Numbered from the stretch's first letter, positions 10,152-19,825 are shown. The stretch: DNA of 52,369 bases from Clostridium sp. Cult1 (GCF_021655095.1 NZ_PPXW01000001.1:2196571-2248939), one strand, 5' to 3'. Numbers and translations are program-made. The notes: generated from the sequence alone by a model not told the origin.

Positions 10152-11291
10152 TCAATTCCCCTTCAACCATGGTATAGGATCTACATAGGAACCATTCTTA
10201 CGAACTTCAAAATGACAATGAGGTCCTGTAGAGATACCTGTACTACCTATTTTCGCTATTGTATCCCCTTTTTGTACCTCAGTTCCTTCACTAACTACTA
10301 AAGAAGAATTATGTCCATATAATGTTACAATACCTCCACCATGATCTATCATAATAGTCTTACCATATCCTCCTAGAGATCCTGAATATATTACCGTTCC
10401 ATCAGCTGCTGCAATTACATTGGTTCCTCTAGAAGCAGGAATATCAATTCCTGTATGTAATTTTTTAGTCTTAAATACTGGATGAATTCTATAGCCATAG
10501 GGAGAACTAATCCTAGTATGACCGGGCACAGGCCATGACATAACACCGCCAGAATAAGGACCGTCTACTCGCTGTCTCTTAACTATCTCAGACTCTATAT
10601 CTTTAGCTAATTTATTTAGCTTATCATATTGTTCTTCAGCCTTTTTTAAGTCCTTTTGTAGTTCAGTCATTAGCAATTCTTTAGCTCTTGTTGCTTTCGC
10701 TAAATCATTTTGTCTATCCTGTAATTTAGATCTAGCCACCTCTACTGAAGCTCTTTTGGCTTGTAATTCAGTCTTTTTATTTTCAATAATATCCCTTTGC
10801 TCCTTCATATACTTAATCAATTCCACATCATGATTGACTATAGACTGCACCATATCTTTTCTAGTTAAGAAATCACTTATGTTTGCTGCAGCTAATAATA
10901 CTTCTAAATAGCCTACATTACCATTCTTATACATTACCCTTAAACGTGAGTTAAAAGTATCCTGCTTACCATCTATTTTTTCTTCTGCTTCCTCTAATTC
11001 TTTTAATGTTGTATTTATATCTTCATTTAGCTTATCCAGTTCTTTTTCTACTTTTTCTAATTCGACAACTGCCTGATCCATTTCCTTGTCCAATTCTTCA
11101 ATTTGACTACTAACATCCTTAGTCTGAGTTTCTAAATTCTTTATCTCTTTTTTTGTATCATCCATTTGTTGGATAGCATTTTTTTGCTTCTTTTTAAGTT
11201 CATCTAAGCTATTATCTGCAAAAACTAATGCGTAGTTAAAAAGCAATACTAAAGCCAATATAAAGTATATGCTCTTTTTCTTTTGCCTCAA
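10152..11291 (-). CDS. EnvC-like M23 peptidase with long coiled coil
   Basis: A signal peptide occupies residues 1-26 and cleavage is likely after FA. Heptad-rich coiled coil runs from about 28 to 250, with two arms separated by a helix-rich turn near 115-150. The M23 domain spans about 265-375 and keeps the metal ligands and catalytic histidines (HTGID, YGHNS, GPHCHFEV). It therefore looks active, unlike E. coli EnvC. FtsEX normally recruits such coiled-coil wall hydrolases or activators, and this gene starts 17 bases after ftsX, so a septal peptidoglycan role is likely. The start is TTG with GGGAGG 8 bases before it. Confidence 0.92.
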   Translation of the reverse strand: MRQKKKSIYFILALVLLFNYALVFADNSLDELKKKQKNAIQQMDDTKKEIKNLETQTKDVSSQIEELDKEMDQAVVELEKVEKELDKLNEDINTTLKELEEAEEKIDGKQDTFNSRLRVMYKNGNVGYLEVLLAAANISDFLTRKDMVQSIVNHDVELIKYMKEQRDIIENKKTELQAKRASVEVARSKLQDRQNDLAKATRAKELLMTELQKDLKKAEEQYDKLNKLAKDIESEIVKRQRVDGPYSGGVMSWPVPGHTRISSPYGYRIHPVFKTKKLHTGIDIPASRGTNVIAAADGTVIYSGSLGGYGKTIMIDHGGGIVTLYGHNSSLVVSEGTEVQKGDTIAKIGSTGISTGPHCHFEVRKNGSYVDPIPWLKGN

Positions 11292-11308
11292 ATCTCCAAC
11301 CTCCCTTT

Positions 11309-12211
11309 TTATGCATTTAAAAATCTCTTTAATGAAACAAGACTTCCTAAAGCCCCTATTCCTGCTCCCATTGCAGTAAATATAATTGAAACATCCTTAA
11401 CTAATGCCTTTGGTGGCACTAAATATACTGTAAATAACACATATAATCTGTCGTTTACCCTGTTAAAGAAATACCCATATCCATAGTTTACAATTAATAT
11501 GGATATTATTGCTCCTATGAGACCAAATAGTAAACCTTCTATGATAAAGGGTCCTCTAATGTATCCATTGGTAGCTCCTACATATTTCATAATATCTATT
11601 TCCCTTCTTCTCGCTGTTACAGTAATCTTAATAGTATTCGATATTATGAATACTGAGACAAATACTAGTATGCCTATTATAATTAATCCTCCACCTCTTA
11701 CATAGTTAGCAAACAATACCAACTTTTCTATAATATCTTTATTATATTTTATTTCCTCTATACCTGGAAGTCCCTTAACATTCTCCACAACTAAATCAGC
11801 ATATTCAATATCTTCTAATTGCACTACTATTGTATTTGGCAGAGGGTTAGTTTCTAGTCCTTCTAAAAGGTATGCATCCTCTTCCCATTCCTTTTTCATA
11901 ATTTCTAAAGCTTGATCCTTAGATTGAAATATTACTGATAAAACTCCTTTAACATCTTTAGTTTTACTTTCAATTCTATCTAATTGCTCATCAGAAATAT
12001 CATCTTCCAAAAATATTTGGACTTCATCAAATTTGTTCTTCGTATCAATTACTACATTATTTATACTTAATATCATAATTAAAACAAGGCCAAGTATTAC
12101 CAATACAGCAGTAATAGAGCTAACGGAAGCTAATCCCATCCCTCTATTTCTCCACATACCTTGGAAACCTTGTTTAACAATATTTTTAAGGATTCGAAAG
12201 CTCATGCTCAT
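11309..12211 (-). CDS. ftsX: Cell division permease-like protein FtsX
   Basis: Four membrane segments with a large external loop between the first two (about residues 45-165), the normal FtsX plan. The N-terminal motif GMWRNRGMGLASV is typical. It pairs with FtsE and passes a conformational signal to an external wall hydrolase, here probably the next gene. The ribosome site AGAAGGG lies inside the end of ftsE and fits the ATG at 12209-12211. A GTG six bases upstream is too close to it. It overlaps ftsE by 26 bases. Confidence 0.96.
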   Translation of the reverse strand: MSMSFRILKNIVKQGFQGMWRNRGMGLASVSSITAVLVILGLVLIMILSINNVVIDTKNKFDEVQIFLEDDISDEQLDRIESKTKDVKGVLSVIFQSKDQALEIMKKEWEEDAYLLEGLETNPLPNTIVVQLEDIEYADLVVENVKGLPGIEEIKYNKDIIEKLVLFANYVRGGGLIIIGILVFVSVFIISNTIKITVTARRREIDIMKYVGATNGYIRGPFIIEGLLFGLIGAIISILIVNYGYGYFFNRVNDRLYVLFTVYLVPPKALVKDVSIIFTAMGAGIGALGSLVSLKRFLNA

Positions 12212-12881
12212 ACACACCCTTCTCTTCGTCTCTTATTATCTTGCCTCCATCAATTGCAATAACCCTCTTTTTCATTATATCTACTATATCCTTAGCATGA
12301 GTTGCCATCAAGACTGTAGTCCCACGTCTATTAATATCTCTAAGTACCTTCATTATTTCCCAAGCAGTATCAGGATCCAAGTTTCCTGTAGGCTCGTCCG
12401 CTATCAATATTGGTGGACTATTGACTATAGACCTTGCTATAGCCACTCTTTGATGCTCACCTCCAGAAAGCTCATCTGGATAACAATGGGCCTTCTTACT
12501 TAAATCTACCATACTTAAAACCATTGGAACATTTCTTCTTATATCTTTTGGGTGAGCCCCAATGATTTCCATAGCAAAAGCTACATTTTCATATACAGTT
12601 TTATTTGGCAATAATCTAAAATCTTGAAAAACTACTCCCACATTTCTTCTTATATATGGAATTTTTCTATTTTTAACTTTAGTAATATCCATATCGTTTA
12701 GATAAATTTTCCCTTCCGTTGGATCTTCCTCCTTTAAAATAAGTTTAATTAAAGTAGATTTCCCAGCTCCACTAGGTCCAACTAGAAAGACAAATTCACC
12801 TTTTGATATGGTAAGATTTATATTTGATAATGCTTTTACTCCGTTTTTATACTCTTTACTTGTATTAATAAATTTGATCAA
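12186..12881 (-). CDS. ftsE: Cell division ATP-binding protein FtsE
   Basis: ABC ATPase of 231 residues: Walker A GPSGAGKST near residue 36, signature LSGGE, Walker B ILIADEPTGNLDP, and the switch histidine in ATH. FtsE drives FtsX and so couples ATP use at the septum to external peptidoglycan hydrolysis. The start is TTG with AGAGGTGA seven bases before it. It is the first gene of the ftsE-ftsX-M23-ctpA-minJ-like leftward cluster. Confidence 0.97.
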   Translation of the reverse strand: MIKFINTSKEYKNGVKALSNINLTISKGEFVFLVGPSGAGKSTLIKLILKEEDPTEGKIYLNDMDITKVKNRKIPYIRRNVGVVFQDFRLLPNKTVYENVAFAMEIIGAHPKDIRRNVPMVLSMVDLSKKAHCYPDELSGGEHQRVAIARSIVNSPPILIADEPTGNLDPDTAWEIMKVLRDINRRGTTVLMATHAKDIVDIMKKRVIAIDGGKIIRDEEKGVYEHELSNP

Positions 12882-13073
12882 AAATTTTCACCTCTATGTA
12901 TTAGGAATCTTTCATGACTTATAATATGATTATAACATAATTATTATATGATTCTATTTAAAATCAATAAATCCTCTTTTTTTATAAATTTTTAAAACTT
13001 ATTTTACATATTCACTTTAATAATATATTATAATATAAGCTGAACAATAAATAAACAGTAAAGGGTGGTAATT

Positions 13074-13646
13074 TTGGATAAAAAAGTATTAAGAGATAAA
13101 ATGCTTGAAGAAAGATCCAAACTTTCTCATGAGGAAATAATGATTAAATCTAGGGCCATTCGGGATAAACTATTTAGTTTAAAAAAATATCAAAAATCAA
13201 ACTTTATTTTTTCTTTTATTAGTTTTAAAGATGAAGTCAATACCCATGATATAATTAGACAATCCCTTTCAGTAGGAAAAAGGGTAGGAGTCCCTATTAC
13301 TATTCCGAAAGAAAGAAAGCTATTAGTTTCTGAAATACTTGATTTTGATAATGAATTGGAAATAGGATATTACAATATTTTAAGCCCAAAAAAAGGCTAT
13401 ATTAGAGAAGTCTCTCCTAATCTAATTGATTTGGTATTAGTTCCTGGCCTTATTTTTACTCCTACTGGCTATCGTATAGGCTATGGAGGAGGATATTACG
13501 ATAGATTCTTTAGTAATAATAAAGAAACCTTCAAAATAGGACTATGCTATGAAATGCAAATTGCACCTGAAGTTCCTAGAGGTAAATACGATATCCCTGT
13601 AGACTATATAATCACTGAAGAACGAATTATCGATTGTACCAATTAA
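13074..13646 (+). CDS. 5-formyltetrahydrofolate cyclo-ligase family protein
   Basis: Converts 5-formyl-THF to 5,10-methenyl-THF with ATP and returns this storage or inhibitory folate to one-carbon metabolism. The family signature GYRIGYGGGYYDRF appears near residue 140, and the basic N-terminal helix KKVLRDKMLEERSKL is typical. Length of 190 residues is normal. AAGGGTGG precedes a TTG at 13074. The GTG at 13065 lies within that ribosome site and is unlikely to be used. Next gene, 77 bases downstream, is the CofE-like ligase. Confidence 0.93.
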   Translation: MDKKVLRDKMLEERSKLSHEEIMIKSRAIRDKLFSLKKYQKSNFIFSFISFKDEVNTHDIIRQSLSVGKRVGVPITIPKERKLLVSEILDFDNELEIGYYNILSPKKGYIREVSPNLIDLVLVPGLIFTPTGYRIGYGGGYYDRFFSNNKETFKIGLCYEMQIAPEVPRGKYDIPVDYIITEERIIDCTN

Positions 13647-13723
13647 ACTATTAGCTTAGAAAAAATGCTATAATAGGTATTGTAGGTATTGGCGGTGAAA
13701 TTTATTTTTTAGGAGGAATTTAA

Positions 13724-14911
13724 ATGATAAGAACTGTTGGAACTACAGTAAGAGGTATAAGAGCTCCTATAGTAAAAGAAGGAGACAACCTAGTAGACAT
13801 TGTTGTGGATTCCGTATTAAAAGCATCAGAACATGAAAACTTTTATATTAATGATAGAGATATAATTGGAATAACAGAATCACTAGTTGCAAGGGCACAG
13901 GGTAATTATGCTACATCTGAAGATATTGCCCAAGATATCAATAAAAAATTCCCTGGGGATATAGGAATTGTATTTCCTATACTTAGTAGAAATAGATTCT
14001 CTATTATTCTAAAAGGTATAGCTTTGACTGGTAAGAAAATATATTTATTACTTAATTATCCTTCTGATGAAGTGGGAAATAGATTAATGGATATAGATAA
14101 AATGCATAATCTGAAAATAAATCCCTATACCGATACTTTAAGTGAAGATGAATATAGAAAGCTATTTGGAAACAATGTTTGCCATCCATTTACAGGAATA
14201 GATTATGTACAATTATATAAGGATTTAACCGTTAATAATGATGTTGAAATTTACCTTTCTAATGATCCTACTTTAGTTTTAAAATATACAAAAGACGTTT
14301 TAGTTGCAAATATTCATGATAGAAATAGAACTAAGCAGATTTTAAAAAAAGCAGGTGCACATAAGGTTGTCGGATTAGATGATCTGCTAACAGAACCTAT
14401 AAATAGTAGGGGATATAACCCAGAATATGGCTTATTAGGCTCTAATTTAGCCACGGAAACTAAGATTAAACTATTCCCAAGGGATAGTAAATACTATGTA
14501 GATGAAATTCAAAAAAAGATTAAGGAAAAGACGGGTAAATTAGTAGAAGTGATGGTTTATGGAGATGGGGCTTTTAAAGATCCTGTAGGTAAGATCTGGG
14601 AGTTAGCTGATCCAATAGTATCTCCAGGTTATACCTCTGGTCTAGAGGGTACCCCTAATGAAATCAAATTAAAATATCTAGCTGATACAGAGTTAAAAAA
14701 TCTTGAAGGGGAAGAAGCAATTGAGGCAATTAAGGAAAAAATAAACAGTAAAGATGCAGACCTAAAAGCCCATGCAGAATCTTTAGGGACAACTCCTAGG
14801 AGATTAACAGATTTATTGGGAAGTTTATGTGACTTAACAAGTGGTAGTGGAGATAAAGGTACTCCTATAGTACTTATTCAAGGCTATTTTGATAATTTTG
14901 CAACAGAATAA
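13724..14911 (+). CDS. CofE-like (F420-0:gamma-glutamyl ligase fold) protein of unknown substrate
   Basis: The N-terminal part carries the pattern of the F420-0:glutamate ligase family: VRGIRAPIVKEGDNLVDIV, GITESLVARAQGN and the phosphate-binding-like LSRNRFS. At 395 residues it is much longer than CofE (about 250). The C-terminal part holds GDGAFKDPVGKIWELADP and SGSGDKGTPIVL. Related long proteins occur in clostridia that are not known to make F420. No other F420 gene is in this window. It may therefore glutamylate another substrate, perhaps folate-linked given its neighbour; that is inference. AGGAGGAATTTAA precedes the ATG. Confidence 0.75.
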   Translation: MIRTVGTTVRGIRAPIVKEGDNLVDIVVDSVLKASEHENFYINDRDIIGITESLVARAQGNYATSEDIAQDINKKFPGDIGIVFPILSRNRFSIILKGIALTGKKIYLLLNYPSDEVGNRLMDIDKMHNLKINPYTDTLSEDEYRKLFGNNVCHPFTGIDYVQLYKDLTVNNDVEIYLSNDPTLVLKYTKDVLVANIHDRNRTKQILKKAGAHKVVGLDDLLTEPINSRGYNPEYGLLGSNLATETKIKLFPRDSKYYVDEIQKKIKEKTGKLVEVMVYGDGAFKDPVGKIWELADPIVSPGYTSGLEGTPNEIKLKYLADTELKNLEGEEAIEAIKEKINSKDADLKAHAESLGTTPRRLTDLLGSLCDLTSGSGDKGTPIVLIQGYFDNFATE

Positions 14912-14917
14912 GTCATT

Positions 14918-14941
14918 AAGGCAGACACGTAGGTCTGCCTT
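14918..14941. terminator. Bidirectional terminator between the CofE-like and Lon-like genes
   Basis: AAGGCAGAC (14918-14926) and GTCTGCCTT (14933-14941) form a 9-bp stem. It touches the stop codon of the leftward Lon-like gene, so both genes end here. Confidence 0.82.
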
Positions 14942-17321
14942 ATTCATATTCTTTACTTGCGTCAGAATAATATTTTAGCTTCTTCTGTACAAGATAATTG
15001 ATAGTACCCTTCTCATATTGACCTTTATCATTTATTTTCCCAGCTTTTATTCCAGTTAATATCTCAATACCCTCATCTATGGTTTTCACTCCAAATATTT
15101 TGAATTTCCCTAATTTAACAGCGTCTATGACTTCGTCTTCTAGCATTAAATTTTCAATATTTTGATATGGTATAATTACCCCTTCATTTCCTGTCAATCC
15201 TTTTAGCTTGCAAGTCTTATAAAATCCTTCAATCTTTTCATTTACTCCTCCTATAGGCTGAATCTTACCTTTTTGATTTACAGAGCCCGTAACTGCAATA
15301 GACTGTTTAATTGGTTTGTCTGCCAAGCTAGACAATAAAGCGTATAGTTCAGTGCTAGAAGCACTATCTCCATCTATGCCAGTATAAGATTGTTCAAAGG
15401 TGATACTAGCTGTTAAAGATAGAGGAAAATCTTTAGCATATCTCTCTCCTAAATACCCACCCAGTATAAGAACTCCTTTATCGTATATACTTCCAGACTG
15501 TTCTACTTCCCTTTCTATATTAATTATACCTTCTTTTCCTAAAAAGGTATTTACAGTTATTTTACTAGGCCTTCCAAATATATATTGACCTGAATCGATA
15601 ACGGACAGCCCATTGATTTCTCCAATCTTTTCTCCTTCTGTATCTATCATTATTATATCTTCTTTTATTAACTCCATAAGTTTCTCCTCATAAGTGTTGT
15701 TTCTATAATTTTTCTTATAAATTGCAATATCTATATCTTCTTTAGTGACTACATCTCTTTTTTTCATGTCTGCCCATAGATCAGCTTCATATATTATTTC
15801 TACTAATTCATTAAACTTTGCAGTTAACTTATTTTGATTTTCTGCTTTACGACTACTCCATTCTATTAAGGCAGCTAAAGCTTCCTTGTCAAAAGGTTTT
15901 AAACCCTCCTCCTTACACTGGTAAGCTACAAATGAACCTATTTTTCTAATATTTTCTTCACTTTTGTCCATTTCTATATCGAAATCTGCTCTTATTTTAA
16001 ATAGTTTCCTAAAATCATCATCATAATTAAATAATAATTGGTATAAATAATAATCTCCAACAATAACTACTTTTATATCTAGAGGGATAGGTTCTGGACG
16101 CAATGTCTCTGATATTACATTTAATCCCGTAATATTTTCTATCCTTATTTCTTCTGTAGTTATAGCTCTTTTTAATCCTTCCCAAGCATGACTGCTTTGT
16201 AAAATATCTTTTGCTTGTATTATAATATATCCACCATTTGCTTCATGTAAAGATCCAGGTCTAATCTTCATATGGTCTGTTTTTAATACTCCTAATTCAT
16301 TTACATATTCCATCTTACCAAAAAGATTATGATAAGTTGGGTTCATCTCTCTAATAACGGGAGCTTTAACTTTTCCATTGTTGTCCATAAAGAGATTTAC
16401 TTGGTATCTTTTCATAAAATCTTCTATCTTATCTCTTTGCAAAAGGAAACCATCCAAATTATTCTTTTTATCTTTATTCAAAAACATATCATAATTTTTT
16501 ACTATATCTTCCTTCATATCATTTAAATACTCACATATCTTATCATTATCTTCATACTTCTCTATAAAAACGTTAATATGGTTATTTAATACTTGGAGAA
16601 CATTTTTCTCCTTTAATTTTTTAATTTCTTCTATCAGATTATTCTCTATATCTTTTACTCTTTTCACATAATCGAAAGCTTTTTGATTTAATTCATTAGA
16701 GGTCTTTATCAATTCTTCTATTTCTTCTTGAGATAGACTATCCAATTCTTCATCGGTCATTGGTCTACCTTCCTTAAGTGGTATACTTAATATACCCCTT
16801 TCAGTTTGTTTAAATATAAAGCTATATCGCTTTGCCAGATGATTTAGCTCATTTAGCACTTGCTGTGCTTTGTTTTGATGAGTTGTATATATTAAATTTT
16901 TATTGTTTTCATATTCCTTTGAGCTCAAAGTTTTGGGAATTTCTATTCCTATATCTTTTATAATTTTTTCTACATCTCTTTTAAACATTTTTCCCTGTCC
17001 ACTATCCATACTTATAGCTTTTGGGAACTGAGGCTTTTTAAAATTGAATACATAACACCAATCTTTCGGTGCTTTCTTTTTAGCAGAAAATTCTTTTGCT
17101 ACTAGATAAGAATAACTATTCCTGCCTGTTCCTGTCAATCCTGAAACATATATATTATATCCTTTTTTCCTAATCGAAAGTCCATATTTTAAAGCTTCCA
17201 TAGCCCTATCTTGTCCTATCAATTCTCTATAAGCTGGTAAATCTTCAGTGGTACTGCACTCAAATAAATTGGGATTACATCTTTTCTTTAGTTTTTCTAA
17301 AGGAACTACATACTTTATCAT
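14940..17321 (-). CDS. Lon-type S16 protease with atypical AAA domain
   Basis: The C-terminal third is a Lon protease domain. The catalytic serine sits in DGDSASSTE and the lysine in GGVNEKIEGF. The ATPase part belongs to the AAA_32-type group: the P-loop reads VSGLTGTGRNSYS near residue 62, with Arg where Lys is usual. A long helical insertion (about 150-310) follows it. Length is 793 residues. Such proteins are related to LonB/LonC and are often predicted to be ATP-independent or weak ATPases; the substrate is unknown. GGGGTGA precedes the ATG. It stands alone between terminators at 14918 and 17458. Confidence 0.88.
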   Translation of the reverse strand: MIKYVVPLEKLKKRCNPNLFECSTTEDLPAYRELIGQDRAMEALKYGLSIRKKGYNIYVSGLTGTGRNSYSYLVAKEFSAKKKAPKDWCYVFNFKKPQFPKAISMDSGQGKMFKRDVEKIIKDIGIEIPKTLSSKEYENNKNLIYTTHQNKAQQVLNELNHLAKRYSFIFKQTERGILSIPLKEGRPMTDEELDSLSQEEIEELIKTSNELNQKAFDYVKRVKDIENNLIEEIKKLKEKNVLQVLNNHINVFIEKYEDNDKICEYLNDMKEDIVKNYDMFLNKDKKNNLDGFLLQRDKIEDFMKRYQVNLFMDNNGKVKAPVIREMNPTYHNLFGKMEYVNELGVLKTDHMKIRPGSLHEANGGYIIIQAKDILQSSHAWEGLKRAITTEEIRIENITGLNVISETLRPEPIPLDIKVVIVGDYYLYQLLFNYDDDFRKLFKIRADFDIEMDKSEENIRKIGSFVAYQCKEEGLKPFDKEALAALIEWSSRKAENQNKLTAKFNELVEIIYEADLWADMKKRDVVTKEDIDIAIYKKNYRNNTYEEKLMELIKEDIIMIDTEGEKIGEINGLSVIDSGQYIFGRPSKITVNTFLGKEGIINIEREVEQSGSIYDKGVLILGGYLGERYAKDFPLSLTASITFEQSYTGIDGDSASSTELYALLSSLADKPIKQSIAVTGSVNQKGKIQPIGGVNEKIEGFYKTCKLKGLTGNEGVIIPYQNIENLMLEDEVIDAVKLGKFKIFGVKTIDEGIEILTGIKAGKINDKGQYEKGTINYLVQKKLKYYSDASKEYE

Positions 17322-17457
17322 AATATTTCACCCCTATCTATTTTATTTATATATACCCTGTTTTTAACGGTAAAAATTATATTATCTATATGTGAATATA
17401 TATTTAGTATATAATTAAATTAAATTTTGTTTACAAATCCACTTGATTAAAACAAAA

Positions 17458-17474
17458 GACGCCTGATAGGCGTC
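17458..17474 (-). terminator. Terminator after the PrcB-domain gene
   Basis: GACGCC and GGCGTC form a 6-bp GC-rich stem around TGATA. On the minus strand TTTTGTTTT follows. It separates the PrcB-domain gene from the Lon-like gene downstream. Confidence 0.82.
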
Positions 17475-17497
17475 CTTCCTGATAGAAGTTGATTATA

Positions 17498-17935
17498 TCA
17501 TTCTTCATACTCTACTTCTAATCTAATGCTCTCTGGCATCTTATTTAAATTTGTTTTTACTATTGTAAAAGGATAAGAAAAACCTTGGGCTACAATGTCG
17601 TTAGTATCTGGATCTTTAAACTTAGCATAAACTACTAAATCGAAATCATCCTTAGTTCTTTGTTCCATCATTATTTTGTCCACATCTACCTTATACCCAC
17701 CAGTCTGTTTTTCTCCCCTAGTTACTAATACATATATTTCATCATTCAGTCTACAGGTTAGAGCTCTTTCTTCAGCCAGATATTTAGGAAGTATTTCTTT
17801 TATTTTCTCAGGAATCTCAGATGATTCTAACACTTTGTATTTCACCTTTTGATCACCCTTATCTAAAAATTTTGGAACGAAAAGGATTGCTAGTATCAAT
17901 ATTATTATTCCAATGGCTATATAAGTTTTTTTCAA
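17498..17935 (-). CDS. Membrane-anchored PrcB_C-domain protein
   Basis: One N-terminal membrane segment (about residues 6-24) with the rest outside. Residues 65-135 match the PrcB_C pattern: a short strand IYVLVTRGEKQTGGYKV, then DLVVYAKFKDP and YPFTIVK. In Treponema, PrcB is a partner of the protease dentilisin; in Firmicutes the domain occurs in small surface proteins of unknown role. GGGAGGGG precedes a TTG at 17933-17935. The GTG six bases upstream overlaps that site. It appears to be a single-gene unit. Confidence 0.7.
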   Translation of the reverse strand: MKKTYIAIGIIILILAILFVPKFLDKGDQKVKYKVLESSEIPEKIKEILPKYLAEERALTCRLNDEIYVLVTRGEKQTGGYKVDVDKIMMEQRTKDDFDLVVYAKFKDPDTNDIVAQGFSYPFTIVKTNLNKMPESIRLEVEYEE

Positions 17936-18011
17936 ATCCACCCCTCCCTATAAAGGTATCTCTTATATTATCCTATTCTAGGAAGTATAGGTTTATGTAT
18001 TTATGAAAAAA

Positions 18012-18037
18012 ATAGCACCAAAATATGCTGGTGCTAT
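18012..18037 (-). terminator. Terminator of the wall-polymer/transketolase operon
   Basis: ATAGCACCA (18012-18020) and TGGTGCTAT (18029-18037) form a 9-bp stem, followed on the minus strand by a run of seven T. It lies just after the transketolase C-subunit stop. Confidence 0.88.
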
Positions 18038-18055
18038 ATTATATTACCTAATTTT

Positions 18056-18991
18056 CTATTTTGCCAATACTGTTTTTGCCTTTTCAATTATATTACTAAT
18101 GTTTAATCCATACTTTTCTAAAAGAAGATTTCCATCTCCCGATTCTCCAAAGGTATCCATTGTACCGATTCTTTCCAAATAGGTAGGCTTATTTTCAACT
18201 AATACTTCTGCTACTGCACTGCCTAATCCTCCGATTATACTATGCTCCTCTATGGTTACTATTCCCTTTGTTTCATTAGCTGCTTTGATTAGTATATCCT
18301 TATCTATTGGTTTGATAGTAGATATATTAATAACTCTAGCTGAAATACCTTCCTTCTCTAATTCTTCTGCTGCAATTAACGCTTTTTTGACCATTATTCC
18401 AGTGGCTATTAAAGTAACATCCTTGCCTTTTCTTAATTCTATTCCTTTACCTATTTCAAACTTATAGCTTTCATCAAATAATACTGGTACCTTGCTTCTT
18501 CCTAGTCTAATATATACAGGACCATTATATTCTGCAGCCTTATATATACATTGCTTAGTTTCTACAGCATCTGCAGGGTTTAATACTACCATATTAGGTA
18601 AACTTCTCATAATACTTAAGTCTTCAAGGGCTTGATGAGTAGCTCCATCTTCTCCAACGGATAAGCCAGCATGAGTAGCTGCTATCTTAACATTTAATTT
18701 AGGATAGCATACGGAATTCCTTATAATTTCAAAGGCCCTTCCCGATGCAAAAACTGCAAAGGTACTAGCAAAAGGTATTTTACCAGAAGTTGCTAATCCA
18801 GCAGCCGTGGCAACTAAGTTCTGTTCTGCTATTCCTACATTGATAAACCTATCGGGATAAGCTTTCTTAAAAATTCCAGTCTTAGTTGAACCAGATAAAT
18901 CTGCATCTAATACAACAATATCTTTATTTATTCCGCCTAATTCCTTAAGAGCTTCACCATATGCATCTCTAGTTGCTATCATATTAGTCAT
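18056..18991 (-). CDS. Transketolase, C-terminal subunit
   Basis: Carries the pyrimidine-binding and C-terminal domains of a split transketolase. The catalytic glutamate that activates thiamine diphosphate is in [10 protein letters not shown] near residue 75, and [14 protein letters not shown] is also present. The strong site TAGGAGGTGG fits the ATG at 18989-18991, so a longer start at 19000 is not needed. It overlaps the N-subunit gene by 8 bases, so translation is likely coupled. This is the last gene of the leftward unit starting near 28.4 kb. A full-length transketolase is also encoded at 45.4-47.4 kb. Confidence 0.92.
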   Translation of the reverse strand: MTNMIATRDAYGEALKELGGINKDIVVLDADLSGSTKTGIFKKAYPDRFINVGIAEQNLVATAAGLATSGKIPFASTFAVFASGRAFEIIRNSVCYPKLNVKIAATHAGLSVGEDGATHQALEDLSIMRSLPNMVVLNPADAVETKQCIYKAAEYNGPVYIRLGRSKVPVLFDESYKFEIGKGIELRKGKDVTLIATGIMVKKALIAAEELEKEGISARVINISTIKPIDKDILIKAANETKGIVTIEEHSIIGGLGSAVAEVLVENKPTYLERIGTMDTFGESGDGNLLLEKYGLNISNIIEKAKTVLAK

Positions 18992-19811
18992 TAATGCCAC
19001 CTCCTAGTTCATCTATTGCTTTCAAAGCTTCTTCTTCATTGGGTGCCTTGCCATGCCAGCCTACTTGATCTTCCATAAAAGATACCCCTTTGCCCTTTAT
19101 GGTTTTAGCAATAATAATTGATGGTTTCCCCTTAGTATTTTTAGCTTCATCTAAAGCTTCAAATATTTCTTTAAAGGAATGACCATCTATTTTAATCACA
19201 TGCCAACCAAAAGATTTAAATTTTTCATCTATCGGTTCAATATTCATAACTTCTTTATTAGTTCCATCAATTTGCAATCCATTATTATCCAAGAATACAG
19301 TTAGATTATCTAATTGATAATGACCTGCTAACATAGCTGCTTCCCAGATAATTCCTTCTTGAGATTCTCCATCCCCTATTAATGCATATACCCTATAGTC
19401 TTTTTTGTCTATCTTTCCTGCTAAGGCCATACCATTGGCTGCTGCCAATCCTTGTCCCAAAGATCCAGTAGTCATATCTACGCCAGGAGTACCTTTCATA
19501 TCTGGATGCCCTTGTAGCATAGAATCAATTTTCCTTAACTTCATTAATTCTTCTTTAGGAAAATAACCCTTTTCTGCCAAAGCTGCATAAAGCACAGGAG
19601 CAGCATGACCTTTAGATAACACAAACCTATCCCTATCTTCCCAATTTGGATTATTAGGATCAATCTCCATTTCCTTAAAATAAAGAGCTGCAAGTATTTC
19701 ACATGCAGACAAAGAACCACCGGGATGACCTGATTTGGATTCTTTGAGCATATTGATTATATTGACCCTCATATTGCTTGCTACGGTTTCTAACTCTTTG
19801 TAATTGTCCAT
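18984..19811 (-). CDS. Transketolase, N-terminal (thiamine diphosphate) subunit
   Basis: Thiamine-diphosphate/Mg binding half of a split transketolase. Visible motifs are [30 protein letters not shown] and [13 protein letters not shown] with the Mg-ligating asparagine region DNNGLQIDG. Size of 275 residues is normal for the N-subunit. AGGAGG followed by seven bases selects the ATG at 19809-19811; the upstream ATG is too close. It sits directly after yitT. The substrate in this context is unknown: it could serve the pentose pathway or make a sugar for the wall polymer. Confidence 0.92.
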   Translation of the reverse strand: MDNYKELETVASNMRVNIINMLKESKSGHPGGSLSACEILAALYFKEMEIDPNNPNWEDRDRFVLSKGHAAPVLYAALAEKGYFPKEELMKLRKIDSMLQGHPDMKGTPGVDMTTGSLGQGLAAANGMALAGKIDKKDYRVYALIGDGESQEGIIWEAAMLAGHYQLDNLTVFLDNNGLQIDGTNKEVMNIEPIDEKFKSFGWHVIKIDGHSFKEIFEALDEAKNTKGKPSIIIAKTIKGKGVSFMEDQVGWHGKAPNEEEALKAIDELGGGIND

Positions 19812-19825
19812 TTTCATACCTCCTA

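Noticed and set aside
12033-12503. Plus-strand open frame across ftsE/ftsX
   Set aside because: Low-complexity antisense product of two well-supported genes.
18984-18991. Transketolase as one gene broken by a frameshift
   Set aside because: Each half has its own strong ribosome site and ATG, and the two-subunit form is a known natural arrangement.
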